Below, piece by piece: positions 1 through 11,830 of a stretch of DNA of 26,508 bases; position 1 is the first letter of the stretch; each line of letters begins with the position of its first letter. Where the stretch lies: NCBI GenBank assembly GCA_039105265.1, contig JAPFFF010000321.1, forward strand, positions 1 to 26,508, written 5' to 3'. Origin of the DNA: Tritrichomonas musculus (lineage: Eukaryota > Parabasalia > Tritrichomonadida > Tritrichomonadidae). The position numbers and the translations under genes are program-made. The notes beneath the pieces are model-generated. The model did no database searches and was not told the origin of the DNA. It was given only the letters and a program-made list of their open reading frames with translations.

Positions 1-1480
1 GAACCATTAGATTCAGCTGCAACTGCAATTTGAACCATTAGATTAAGCTACAACTGAAATTGAACCATTAGATTAAACTACAACTGCAATTGAACCATCA
101 GATTAAACTACAACTGCAATTGAACTATCAGATTAAACTACAACTGCAATTGAACCATCAGATTAAACTACAACTGCAATTGAACCATCAGATTAAACTA
201 CAACTGCAATTTGAACCATCAGATTAAGCTACAACTGCAATTTGAACCATCAGATTAAACTACAACTGCAATTGAACCATCAGATTAAACTACAACTGCA
301 ATTGAACCATCAGATTAAACTACAACTGCAATTTGAACCATCAGATTCAGCTGCAACTGCAATTTGAACCATCAGATTAAACTACAACTGCAATTTGAAT
401 CATCAGATTAAACTACAACTGCAGTTGAACCATTAGATTAAACTACAACTGCAATTTGAACCATCAGATTAAACTACAACTGCAGTTGAATCATCAGATT
501 AAACTACAACTGCAGTTGAACCATTAGATTCAGCTAAAACTGCAATTTGAACCATCAGATTCAGCTGCAACTGCAATTGAACCATCAGATTAAACTACAA
601 CTGCAATTTGAACCATCAGATTCAGCTACAACTGCAATTTGAACCATCAGATTAAACTACAACTGCAATTGAACCATCAGATTAAACTACAACTGCAATT
701 TGAACCATCAGATTCAGCTACAACTGCAATTTGAACCATTAGATTAAACTACAACTGCAATTGAACCATCAGATTAAACTACAACTGCAATTGAACCATC
801 AGATTAAACTACAACTGCAGTTGAATCATCAGATTAAACTACAACTGCAGTTGAACCATTAGATTCAGCTACAACTGCAATTTGAACCATCAGATTCAGC
901 TGCAACTGCAATTGAACCATCAGATTAAACTACAACTTCAATTGAACCATTAGATTCAGCTGCAACTGCAATTTGAACCATTAGATTAAGCTACAACTGA
1001 AATTGAACCATTAGATTAAACTACAACTGCAATTGAACCATCAGATTAAACTACAACTGCAATTGAACCATCAGATTAAACTACAACTGCAATTGAACCA
1101 TCAGATTAAACTACAACTGCAATTGAACCATCAGATTCAGCTGCAACTGCAATTTGAACCATTAGATTAAACTACAACTGCAATTTGAACCATCAGATTA
1201 AACTACAACTTCAATTGAACCATTAGATTCAGCTGCAACTGCAATTTGAACCATTAGATTAAGCTACAACTGAAATTGAACCATTAGATTAAACTACAAC
1301 TGCAATTGAACCATCAGATTCAGCTACAACTTCAATTGAACCATTAGATTAAACTACAACTGCAATTGAACCATCAGATTAAACTACAACTGCAATTGAA
1401 CCATCAGATTCAGCTGCAACTGCAATTGAACCATCAGATTAAACTACAACTGCAATTTGAACCATCAGATTAAACTACAA
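1..1480. repeat. Satellite block A1 (family A, 30/31-bp units), left-truncated
   Basis: About 49 tandem units. A typical 30-bp unit lies at 84..113: it begins CTGCAATTGAACCATCAG and ends TTAAACTACAA. Many units carry one extra T (AATTTGAACC), giving 31 bp, so the block does not hold a constant phase or reading frame. Common variants are ATTAGATT for ATCAGATT, and TTCAGCTGCAA or TTCAGCTACAA for TTAAACTACAA. No unit has CpG. A few units have the B-like CAGTTGAATC start (around 480 and 820), so hybrids of A and B exist inside the block. The block begins before position 1. I see no gene, RNA or transposon in it. It is inferred to be non-coding satellite. Confidence 0.95.
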
Positions 1481-1500
1481 CTGCAGTTGAATCATCAGAT
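1471..1500. other. A-to-B junction (hybrid unit)
   Basis: The last family-A tail, TTAAACTACAA, is followed directly by CTGCAGTTGAATCATCAG and the first B tail, TTCAACGACAA. The switch is in register and loses no bases, as expected of homologous exchange between related units. The same junction recurs at 24334..24363. Confidence 0.85.
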
Positions 1501-2280
1501 TCAACGACAACTGCAGTTGAATCATCAGATGCAACGAGAACTGCAGTTGAATCATCAGATTCAACGAGAACTGCAGTTGAATCATCAGATTCAACGAGAA
1601 CTACAGTTGAATCATCAGATGCAACGACAACTGCAGTTGAATCATCAGATTCAACGAGAACTGCAGTTGAATCATCAGATGCAACGAGAACTGCAGTTGA
1701 ATCATCAGATGCAACGAGAACTGCAGTTGAATCATCAGATGCAACGAGAACTGCAGTTGAATCATCAGATGCAACGAGAACTGTAGTTTAATAATAAGAT
1801 TCAAAAAGAACTGCAGTTTAATCATAAGATTCAACGAGAACTGCAGTTTAATAATAAGATGAAACAAGAACTGCAGTTGAATCATCAGATTCAACGAGAA
1901 CTGCAGTTGAATCATCAGATGCAACGACAACTGCAGTTGAATCATCAGATTCAACGAGAACTGCAGTTGAATCATCAGATGCAACGAGAACTGCAGTTGA
2001 ATCATCAGATGCAACGAGAACTGCAGTTGAATCATCAGATGCAACGAGAACTGCAGTTGAATCATCAGATTCAACGAGAACTGAAGTTTAATAATAAGAT
2101 GAAACAAGAACTGCAGTTGAATCATCAGATGCAACGACAACTGCAGTTGAATCATCAGATGCAACGAGAACTGCAGTTGAATCATCAGATGCAACGAGAA
2201 CTGCAGTTGAATCATCAGATTCAACGAGAACTGCAGTTGAATCATCAGATGCAACGAGAACTGCAGTTGAATCATCAGAT
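1481..2280. repeat. Leading B segment with AT-rich variant units
   Basis: This stretch precedes the first copy of the 2-kb higher-order repeat. It includes a run of three TTTAAT-type units (about 1791..1880), one reading CTGTAGTTTAATAATAAG and one with the rare tail TTCAAAAAGAA. There is a further CTGAAGTTT unit near 2091, and GAAACAAGAA tails at 1861 and 2101. The same series, in the same order, is found at 24344..25143. Confidence 0.85.
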
Positions 2281-3270
2281 GAAATAAGAACTGCAGTTGA
2301 ATCATCAGATTCAACGAGAACTGCAGTTGAACCATCAGATTCAACGAGAACTGCAGTTGAATCATCAGATGCAACGACAACTGCAGTTGAATCATCAGAT
2401 GCAACGAGAACTGCAGTTGAATCATCAGATGCAACGAGAACTGCAGTTGAATCATCAGATTCAACGAGAACTGCAGTTGAATCATCAGATGCAACGACAA
2501 CTGCAGTTGAATCATCAGATGCAACGAGAACTGCAGTTGAATCATCAGATGCAACGAGAACTGCAGTTGAATCATCAGATTCAACGAGAACTGCAGTTGA
2601 ATCATCAGATGCAACGAGAACTGCAGTTGAATCATCAGATGCAACGAGAACTGCAGTTGAATCATCAGATGCAACGAGAACTGCAGTTGAATCATCAGAT
2701 GCAACGAGAACTGCAGTTGAATCATCAGATGCAACGAGAACTGCAGTTGAATCATCAGATGCAACGAGAACTGCAGTTGAACCATCAGATGCAACAAGAA
2801 CTGCCGTTTAATATTAAGATGCAACAAGAACTGCAGTTGAATCATCAGATGCAACGAGAACTGCAGTTGAATCATCAGATTCAACGAGAACTGCAGTTGA
2901 ACCATCAGATGCAACGACAACTGCAGTTGAATCATCAGATGCAACGAGAACTGCAGTTGAATCATCAGATGCAACGAGAACTGCAGTTGAATCATCAGAT
3001 GCAACGAGAACTGCAGTTGAATCATCAGATTCAACGAGAACTGCAGTTGAATCATCAGATGCAACGAGAACTGCAGTTTAATAATAAGATTCAACGAGAA
3101 CTGCAGTTTAATAATAAGATGAAACAAGAACTGCAGTTGAATCATCAGATGCAACGACAACTGCAGTTGAATCATCAGATGCAACGAGAACTGCAGTTGA
3201 ATCATCAGATGCAACGAGAACTGCAGTTGAATCATCAGATTCAACGAGAACTGCAGTTGAATCATCAGAT

Positions 3271-3570
3271 GCAACGACAACTGCAGTTGAATCATCAGAT
3301 TCAACGAGAACTGCAGTTGAATCATCAGATTCAACGAGAACTGCAGTTGAATCATCAAATGCAACGAGAACTGCCGTTTAATATTAAGATGCAACAAGAA
3401 CTGCAGTTGAATCATCAGATGCAACGACAACTGCAGTTGAATCATCAGATTCAACGAGAACTGCAGTTGAATCATCAGATTCAACGAGAACTGCAGTTGA
3501 ATCATCAAATGCAACGAGAACTGCCGTTTAATATTAAGATGCAACAAGAACTGTAGTTGAATCATCAGAT
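3271..3570. repeat. Tandem 150-bp (5-unit) duplication
   Basis: Two adjacent 5-unit blocks, 3271..3420 and 3421..3570, share the order GACAA tail, T-type, T-type with ATCAAAT, GCCGTTT unit, CAACAAG unit. The same pair occurs at 7231..7530 and 26134..26433, and only one block is present in copy 2 of the 2-kb repeat. It looks like a small unequal crossover inside the larger repeat. Confidence 0.75.
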
Positions 3571-4170
3571 GCAACGACAACTGCAGTTGAATCATCAGAT
3601 TCAACGAGAACTGCAGTTGAATCATCAGATGCAACGAGAACTGCAGTTGAATCATCAGATGCAACGAGAACTGCAGTTGAATCATCAGATGCAACGAGAA
3701 CTGCAGTTGAATCATCAGATTCAACGAGAACTGCAGTTGAATCATCAGATGCAACGAGAACTGCAGTTGAATCATCAGATGCAACGAGAACTGCAGTTGA
3801 ATCATCAGATGCAACGAGAACTGCAGTTGAATCATCAGATGCAACGAGAACTGCCGTTTAATATTAAGATGCAACAAGAACTGCAGTTGAATCATCAGAT
3901 GCAACGACAACTGCAGTTGAATCATCAGATTCAACGAGAACTGCAGTTGAATCATCAGATGCAACGAGAACTGCAGTTGAATCATCAGATGCAACGAGAA
4001 CTGCAGTTGAATCATCAGATGCAACGAGAACTGCAGTTGAATCATCAGATTCAACGAGAACTGCAGTTGAATCATCAGATGCAACGAGAACTGCAGTTGA
4101 ATCATCAGATGCAACGAGAACTGCAGTTGAATCATCAGATGCAACGAGAACTGCAGTTGAATCATCAGAT
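3571..4170. repeat. 330-bp (11-unit) local repeat
   Basis: The ordered series starting with the GACAA unit at 3571 is repeated from 3901, 330 bp later, until the order changes at about 4170. The same arrangement recurs at 5551 and 5881. It is a second level of duplication nested in the 2-kb repeat. Confidence 0.7.
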
Positions 4171-4290
4171 GCAACGAGAACTGCAGTTGAATCATCAGAT
4201 GCAACGACAACTGCAGTTGAATCATCAGATTCAACGAGAACTGCAGTTGAATCATCAGATGCAACGAGAACTGCAGTTGAATCATCAGAT

Positions 4291-6270
4291 GAAATAAGAA
4301 CTGCAGTTGAATCATCAGATGCAACGAGAACTGCAGTTGAACCATCAGATTCAACGAGAACTGCAGTTGAATCATCAGATGCAACGACAACTGCAGTTGA
4401 ATCATCAGATGCAACGAGAACTGCAGTTGAATCATCAGATGCAACGAGAACTGCAGTTGAATCATCAGATTCAACGAGAACTGCAGTTGAATCATCAGAT
4501 GCAACGACAACTGCAGTTGAATCATCAGATGCAACGAGAACTGCAGTTGAATCATCAGATGCAACGAGAACTGCAGTTGAATCATCAGATTCAACGAGAA
4601 CTGCAGTTGAATCATCAGATGCAACGAGAACTGCAGTTGAATCATCAGATGCAACGAGAACTGCAGTTGAATCATCAGATGCAACGAGAACTGCAGTTGA
4701 ATCATCAGATGCAACGAGAACTGCAGTTGAATCATCAGATGCAACGAGAACTGCAGTTGAATCATCAGATGCAACGAGAACTGCAGTTGAACCATCAGAT
4801 GCAACAAGAACTGCCGTTTAATATTAAGATGCAACAAGAACTGCAGTTGAATCATCAGATGCAACGAGAACTGCAGTTGAATCATCAGATTCAACGACAA
4901 CTGCAGTTGAATCATCAGATTCAACGACAACTGCAGTTGAATCATCAGATGCAACGAGAACTGCAGTTGAATCATCAGATGCAACGAGAACTGCAGTTGA
5001 ATCATCAGATTCAACGAGAACTGCAGTTGAATCATCAGATTCAACGAGAACTGCAGTTTAATAATAAGATTCAACGAGAACTGCAGTTTAATAATAAGAT
5101 GAAACAAGAACTGCAGTTGAATCATCAGATGCAACGAGAACTGCAGTTGAATCATCAGATGCAACGAGAACTGCAGTTGAATCATCAGATGCAACGAGAA
5201 CTGCAGTTGAATCATCAGATTCAACGAGAACTGCAGTTGAATCATCAGATGCAACGAGAACTGCAGTTGAATCATCAGATGAAATAAGAACTGCAGTTGA
5301 ATCATCAGATTCAACGAGAACTGCAGTTGAACCATCAGATGCAACGAGAACTGCAGTTGAATCATCAGATTCAACGAGAACTGCAGTTGAATCATCAGAT
5401 GAAATAAGAACTGCAGTTGAATCATCAGATTCAACGAGAACTGCAGTTGAATCATCAGATTCAACGAGAACTGCAGTTGAATCATCAAATGCAACGAGAA
5501 CTGCCGTTTAATATTAAGATGCAACAAGAACTGCAGTTGAATCATCAGATGCAACGACAACTGCAGTTGAATCATCAGATTCAACGAGAACTGCAGTTGA
5601 ATCATCAGATGCAACGAGAACTGCAGTTGAATCATCAGATGCAACGAGAACTGCAGTTGAATCATCAGATGCAACGAGAACTGCAGTTGAATCATCAGAT
5701 TCAACGAGAACTGCAGTTGAATCATCAGATGCAACGAGAACTGCAGTTGAATCATCAGATGCAACGAGAACTGCAGTTGAATCATCAGATGCAACGAGAA
5801 CTGCAGTTGAATCATCAGATGCAACGAGAACTGCCGTTTAATATTAAGATGCAACAAGAACTGCAGTTGAATCATCAGATGCAACGACAACTGCAGTTGA
5901 ATCATCAGATTCAACGAGAACTGCAGTTGAATCATCAGATGCAACGAGAACTGCAGTTGAATCATCAGATGCAACGAGAACTGCAGTTGAATCATCAGAT
6001 GCAACGAGAACTGCAGTTGAATCATCAGATTCAACGAGAACTGCAGTTGAATCATCAGATGCAACGAGAACTGCAGTTGAATCATCAGATGCAACGAGAA
6101 CTGCAGTTGAATCATCAGATGCAACGAGAACTGCAGTTGAATCATCAGATGCAACGAGAACTGCAGTTGAATCATCAGATGCAACGACAACTGCAGTTGA
6201 ATCATCAGATTCAACGAGAACTGCAGTTGAATCATCAGATGCAACGAGAACTGCAGTTGAATCATCAGAT
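4291..6270. repeat. 2-kb higher-order repeat, copy 2 (66 units)
   Basis: It starts with GAAATAAGAA at 4291 and is 1,980 bp long. GCCGTTT units lie at 4811, 5501 and 5831, matching 2801, 3521 and 3851 of copy 1. The equivalent of 3371 is missing. In its place, two extra GAAATAAGAA units (5281 and 5401) form a local rearrangement. So this copy has the same ends and a different middle. Confidence 0.83.
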
Positions 6271-7700
6271 GAAATAAGAACTGCAGTTGAATCATCAGAT
6301 TCAACGAGAACTGCAGTTGAACCATCAGATTCAACGAGAACTGCAGTTGAATCATCAGATGCAACGACAACTGCAGTTGAATCATCAGATGCAACGAGAA
6401 CTGCAGTTGAATCATCAGATGCAACGAGAACTGCAGTTGAATCATCAGATTCAACGAGAACTGCAGTTGAATCATCAGATGCAACGACAACTGCAGTTGA
6501 ATCATCAGATGCAACGAGAACTGCAGTTGAATCATCAGATGCAACGAGAACTGCAGTTGAATCATCAGATTCAACGAGAACTGCAGTTGAATCATCAGAT
6601 GCAACGAGAACTGCAGTTGAATCATCAGATGCAACGAGAACTGCAGTTGAATCATCAGATGCAACGAGAACTGCAGTTGAATCATCAGATGCAACGAGAA
6701 CTGCAGTTGAATCATCAGATGCAACGAGAACTGCAGTTGAATCATCAGATGCAACGAGAACTGCAGTTGAACCATCAGATGCAACAAGAACTGCCGTTTA
6801 ATATTAAGATGCAACAAGAACTGCAGTTGAATCATCAGATGCAACGAGAACTGCAGTTGAATCATCAGATTCAACGACAACTGCAGTTGAATCATCAGAT
6901 TCAACGACAACTGCAGTTGAATCATCAGATGCAACGAGAACTGCAGTTGAATCATCAGATGCAACGAGAACTGCAGTTGAATCATCAGATTCAACGAGAA
7001 CTGCAGTTGAATCATCAGATTCAACGAGAACTGCAGTTTAATAATAAGATTCAACGAGAACTGCAGTTTAATAATAAGATGAAACAAGAACTGCAGTTGA
7101 ATCATCAGATGCAACGACAACTGCAGTTGAATCATCAGATGCAACGAGAACTGCAGTTGAATCATCAGATGCAACGAGAACTGCAGTTGAATCATCAGAT
7201 TCAACGAGAACTGCAGTTGAATCATCAGATGCAACGAGAACTGCAGTTGAATCATCAGATTCAACGAGAACTGCAGTTGAATCATCAGATTCAACGAGAA
7301 CTGCAGTTGAATCATCAAATGCAACGAGAACTGCCGTTTAATATTAAGATGCAACAAGAACTGCAGTTGAATCATCAGATGCAACGACAACTGCAGTTGA
7401 ATCATCAGATTCAACGAGAACTGCAGTTGAATCATCAGATTCAACGAGAACTGCAGTTGAATCATCAAATGCAACGAGAACTGCCGTTTAATATTAAGAT
7501 GCAACAAGAACTGCAGTTGAATCATCAGATGCAACGACAACTGCAGTTGAATCATCAGATTCAACGAGAACTGCAGTTGAATCATCAGATGCAACGAGAA
7601 CTGCAGTTGAATCATCAGATGCAACGAGAACTGCAGTTGAATCATCAGATGCAACGAGAACTGCAGTTGAATCATCAGATGCAACGAGAACTGCAGTTGA
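6271..7700. repeat. 2-kb higher-order repeat, copy 3 (partial, about 1.4 kb)
   Basis: It starts with GAAATAAGAA at 6271. GCCGTTT units at 6791, 7331 and 7481 match 2801, 3371 and 3521 of copy 1. Two adjacent TTCAACGACAA tails (6871 and 6901) match copy 2 (4891 and 4921) and not copy 1, so copy 3 mixes features of both. After about 7700 the unit order departs from the other copies and grades into the right-hand B domain. The exact right end is approximate. Confidence 0.75.
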
Positions 7701-9160
7701 ATCATCAGATTCAACGAGAACTGCAGTTGAATCATCAGATGCAACGAGAACTGCAGTTGAATCATCAGATGCAACGAGAACTGCAGTTGAATCATCAGAT
7801 GCAACGAGAACTGCAGTTGAATCATCAGATGCAACGAGAACTGCAGTTGAATCATCAGATGCAACGACAACTGCAGTTGAATCATCAGATGCAACGAGAA
7901 CTGCAGTTGAATCATCAGATTCAACGAGAACTGCAGTTGAATCATCAGATGCAACGAGAACTGCAGTTGAATCATCAGATTCAACGAGAACTGCAGTTGA
8001 ATCATCAGATTCAACGAGAACTGCAGTTGAATCATCAGATGCAACGAGAACTGCAGTTGAATCATCAGATGCAACGACAACTGCAGTTGAATCATCAGAT
8101 GCAACGAGAACTGCAGTTGAATCATCAGATGCAACGAGAACTGCAGTTTAATAATAAGATTCAACGAGAACTGCAGTTGAATCATCAGATGAAACAAGAA
8201 CTGCAGTTGAATCATCAGATGCAACAAGAACTGCAGTTGAATCATCAGATTCAACGAGAACTGCAGTTGAATCATCAGATTCAACGAGAACTGCAGTTGA
8301 ACCATCAGATTCAACGAGAACTACAGTTGAATCATCAGATTCAACGAGAACTGCAGTTGAATCATCAGATTCAACGAGAACTACAGTTGAATCATCAGAT
8401 TCAACGACAACTGCAGTTGAATCATCAGATGCAACGACAACTGCAGTTGAATCATCAGATTCAACGAGAACTGCAGTTGAATCATCAGATTCAACGAGAA
8501 CTGCAGTTGAATCATCAGATGCAACGAGAACTGCAGTTGAATCATCAGATGCAACGAGAACTGCAGTTGAATCATCAGATGCAACGAGAACTACAGTTTA
8601 ATAATAAGATTCAACGAGAACTGCAGTTGAATCATCAGATACAACAAGAACTGCAGTTGAACCATCAGATTCAACAAGAACTGCAGTTTAATCATAAGAT
8701 TCAACGAGAACTGCAGTTGAATCATCAGATTCAACGAGAACTACAGTTGAATCATCAGATTCAACGAGAACTGCAGTTGAATCATCAGATGCAACGAGAA
8801 CTACAGTTGAATCATCAGATTCAACGAGAACTGCAGTTGAATCATCAGATTCAACGACAACTGCAGTTGAATCATCAGATGCAACGACAACTGCAGTTGA
8901 ATCATCAGATTCAACGAGAACTGCAGTTGAATCATCAGATGCAACGAGAACTGCAGTTGAATCATCAGATTCAACGAGAACTGCAGTTGAATCATCAGAT
9001 GCAACAAGAACTGCAGTTGAATCATCAGATTCAACGAGAACTGCAGTTGAATCATCAGATGCAACGAGAACTGCAGTTGAATCATCAGATGCAACGAGAA
9101 CTGCAGTTGAATCATCAGATGCAACGAGAACTGCAGTTGAATCATCAGATGCAACGAGAA

Positions 9161-9280
9161 CTGCAGTTTAATAATAAGATTCAACAAGAACTGCAGTTTA
9201 ATCATAAGATTCAACGAGAACTGCAGTTTAATCATAAGATTCAACGAGAACTGAAGTTTAATAATAAGATTCAACAAGAA
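9161..9280. repeat. Block of four AT-rich TTTAAT units
   Basis: Four consecutive units have TTTAATAATAAG, TTTAATCATAAG, TTTAATCATAAG and TTTAATAATAAG in place of TTGAATCATCAG. The same four-unit block occurs at 15611..15730, 16407..16526 and 18274..18393. It serves as a fixed landmark for aligning cassettes. Confidence 0.85.
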
Positions 9281-11830
9281 CTGCAGTTGAATCATCAGAT
9301 GCAACGAGAACTGCAGTTGAATCATCAGATTCAACGAGAACTGCAGTTGAATCATCAGATTCAACGAGAACTGCAGTTGAATCATCAGATGCAACGAGAA
9401 CTGCAGTTGAATCATCAGATGCAACGAGAACTGCAGTTGAATCATCAGATGCAACGAGAACTACAGTTTAATAATAAGATTCAACGAGAACTGCAGTTTA
9501 ATAATAAGATGAAACAAGAACTGCAGTTGAATAATCAGATGCAACGAGAACTGCAGTTGAACCATCAGATTCAACGAGAACTGCAGTTGAATCATCAGAT
9601 GCAACGAGAACTACAGTTGAATCATCAGATTCAACGAGAACTGCAGTTGAATCATCAGATGCAACGAGAACTACAGTTGAATCATCAGATTCAACGAGAA
9701 CTGCAGTTGAATCATCAGATGCAACAAGAACTGCAGTTGAATCATCAGATTCAACGAGAACTGCAGTTGAATCATCAGATTCAACGAGAACTGCAGTTGA
9801 ACCATCAGATTCAACGAGAACTACAGTTGAATCATCAGATTCAACGAGAACTGCAGTTGAATCATCAGATTCAACGAGAACTACAGTTGAATCATCAGAT
9901 TCAACGAGAACTGCAGTTGAATCATCAGATGCAACGAGAACTACAGTTGAATCATCAGATTCAACGAGAACTGCAGTTGAATCATCAGATGCAACGACAA
10001 CTGCAGTTGAATCATCAGATGCAACGAGAACTGCAGTTGAATCATCAGATTCAACGAGAACTGCAGTTGAATCATCAGATGCAACGAGAACTGCAGTTTA
10101 ATAATAAGATGAAACAAGAACTGCAGTTGAATCATCAGATGCAACGAGAACTGCAGTTGAATCATCAGATGCAACGAGAACTGCAGTTGAATCATCAGAT
10201 GCAACAAGAACTGCAGTTGAATCATCAGATTCAACGAGAACTGCAGTTGAATCATCAGATGCAACGACAACTGCAGTTGAATCATCAGATGCAACGACAA
10301 CTGCAGTTGAATCATCAGATTCAACGAGAACTGCAGTTGAATCATCAGATGCAACGAGAACTGCAGTTTAATAATAAGATTCAACGAGAACTGCAGTTGA
10401 ATCATCAGATGAAACAAGAACTGCAGTTGAATCATCAGATGCAACAAGAACTGCAGTTGAATCATCAGATTCAACGAGAACTGCAGTTGAATCATCAGAT
10501 TCAACGAGAACTGCAGTTGAACCATCAGATTCAACGAGAACTACAGTTGAATCATCAGATTCAACGAGAACTGCAGTTGAATCATCAGATTCAACGAGAA
10601 CTACAGTTGAATCATCAGATTCAACGAGAACTGCAGTTGAATCATCAGATGCAACGAGAACTACAGTTGAATCATCAGATTCAACGAGAACTGCAGTTGA
10701 ATCATCAGATGCAACGACAACTGCAGTTGAATCATCAGATGCAACGACAACTGCAGTTGAATCATCAGATTCAACGAGAACTGCAGTTGAATCATCAGAT
10801 GCAACGAGAACTGCAGTTGAATCATCAGATTCAACGAGAACTGCAGTTGAATCATCAGATTCAACGAGAACTGCAGTTGAATCATCAGATGCAACAAGAA
10901 CTGCAGTTGAATCATCAGATTCAACGAGAACTGCAGTTGAATCATCAGATGCAACGACAACTGCAGTTGAATCATCAGATGCAACGACAACTGCAGTTGA
11001 ATCATCAGATGCAACGAGAACTGCAGTTGAATCATCAGATGCAACGAGAACTGCAGTTGAATCATCAGATTCAACGAGAACTGCAGTTGAATCATCAGAT
11101 GCAACGAGAACTGCAGTTGAATCATCAGATGCAACGAGAACTGCAGTTGAATCATCAGATTCAACGAGAACTGCAGTTGAATCATCAGATTCAACGAGAA
11201 CTGCAGTTGAATCATCAGATTCAACGAGAACTGCAGTTGAATCATCAGATGCAACGACAACTGCAGTTGAATCATCAGATGCAACGACAACTGCAGTTGA
11301 ATCATCAGATGCAACGAGAACTGCAGTTGAATCATCAGATGCAACGAGAACTGCAGTTTAATAATAAGATTCAACGAGAACTGCAGTTGAATCATCAGAT
11401 GAAACAAGAACTGCAGTTGAATCATCAGATGCAACAAGAACTGCAGTTGAATCATCAGATTCAACGAGAACTGCAGTTGAATCATCAGATTCAACGAGAA
11501 CTGCAGTTGAATCATCAGATTCAACGAGAACTGCAGTTGAACCATCAGATTCAACGAGAACTACAGTTGAATCATCAGATTCAACGAGAACTGCAGTTGA
11601 ATCATCAGATTCAACGAGAACTACAGTTGAATCATCAGATTCAACGAGAACTGCAGTTGAATCATCAGATGCAACGAGAACTACAGTTGAATCATCAGAT
11701 TCAACGAGAACTGCAGTTGAATCATCAGATGCAACGACAACTGCAGTTGAATCATCAGATGCAACGACAACTGCAGTTGAATCATCAGATTCAACGAGAA
11801 CTGCAGTTGAATCATCAGATGCAACGAGAA
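9271..11830. repeat. Long internal duplication, left copy (offset 3,570 bp)
   Basis: This 2.56-kb stretch matches 12841..15400 with a constant offset of 3,570 bp (119 units). Cassette landmarks 9801, 10521 and 11541 fall on 13371, 14091 and 15111. Small unit-order differences exist, for example two GACAA units at 10261 and 10291 against one at 13831. The matching order stops at both edges, so ends are good to about one unit. Confidence 0.82.

Larger units (their letters stand above)
2281..4290. repeat. 2-kb higher-order repeat, copy 1 (67 units)
   Basis: It begins at the rare GAAATAAGAA unit and runs 2,010 bp to the next equivalent unit. Ordered landmarks are a GCCGTTTAATATTAAG unit near 2801, paired TTTAATAATAAG units at about 3071..3130 followed by GAAACAAGAA at 3121, GCCGTTT units at 3371, 3521 and 3851, and GACAA tails at fixed spacing. 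The landmark order matches the next two copies, so the whole 2 kb was amplified as one piece. Confidence 0.85.

Noticed and set aside
1601-8314. A 2,237-codon reverse-strand open frame (SLHLMIQLQF repeats)
   Set aside because: This is the antisense reading of the same 30-bp units. It ends wherever a CTACAG unit creates a stop. There is no start context, unique domain or supporting structure.
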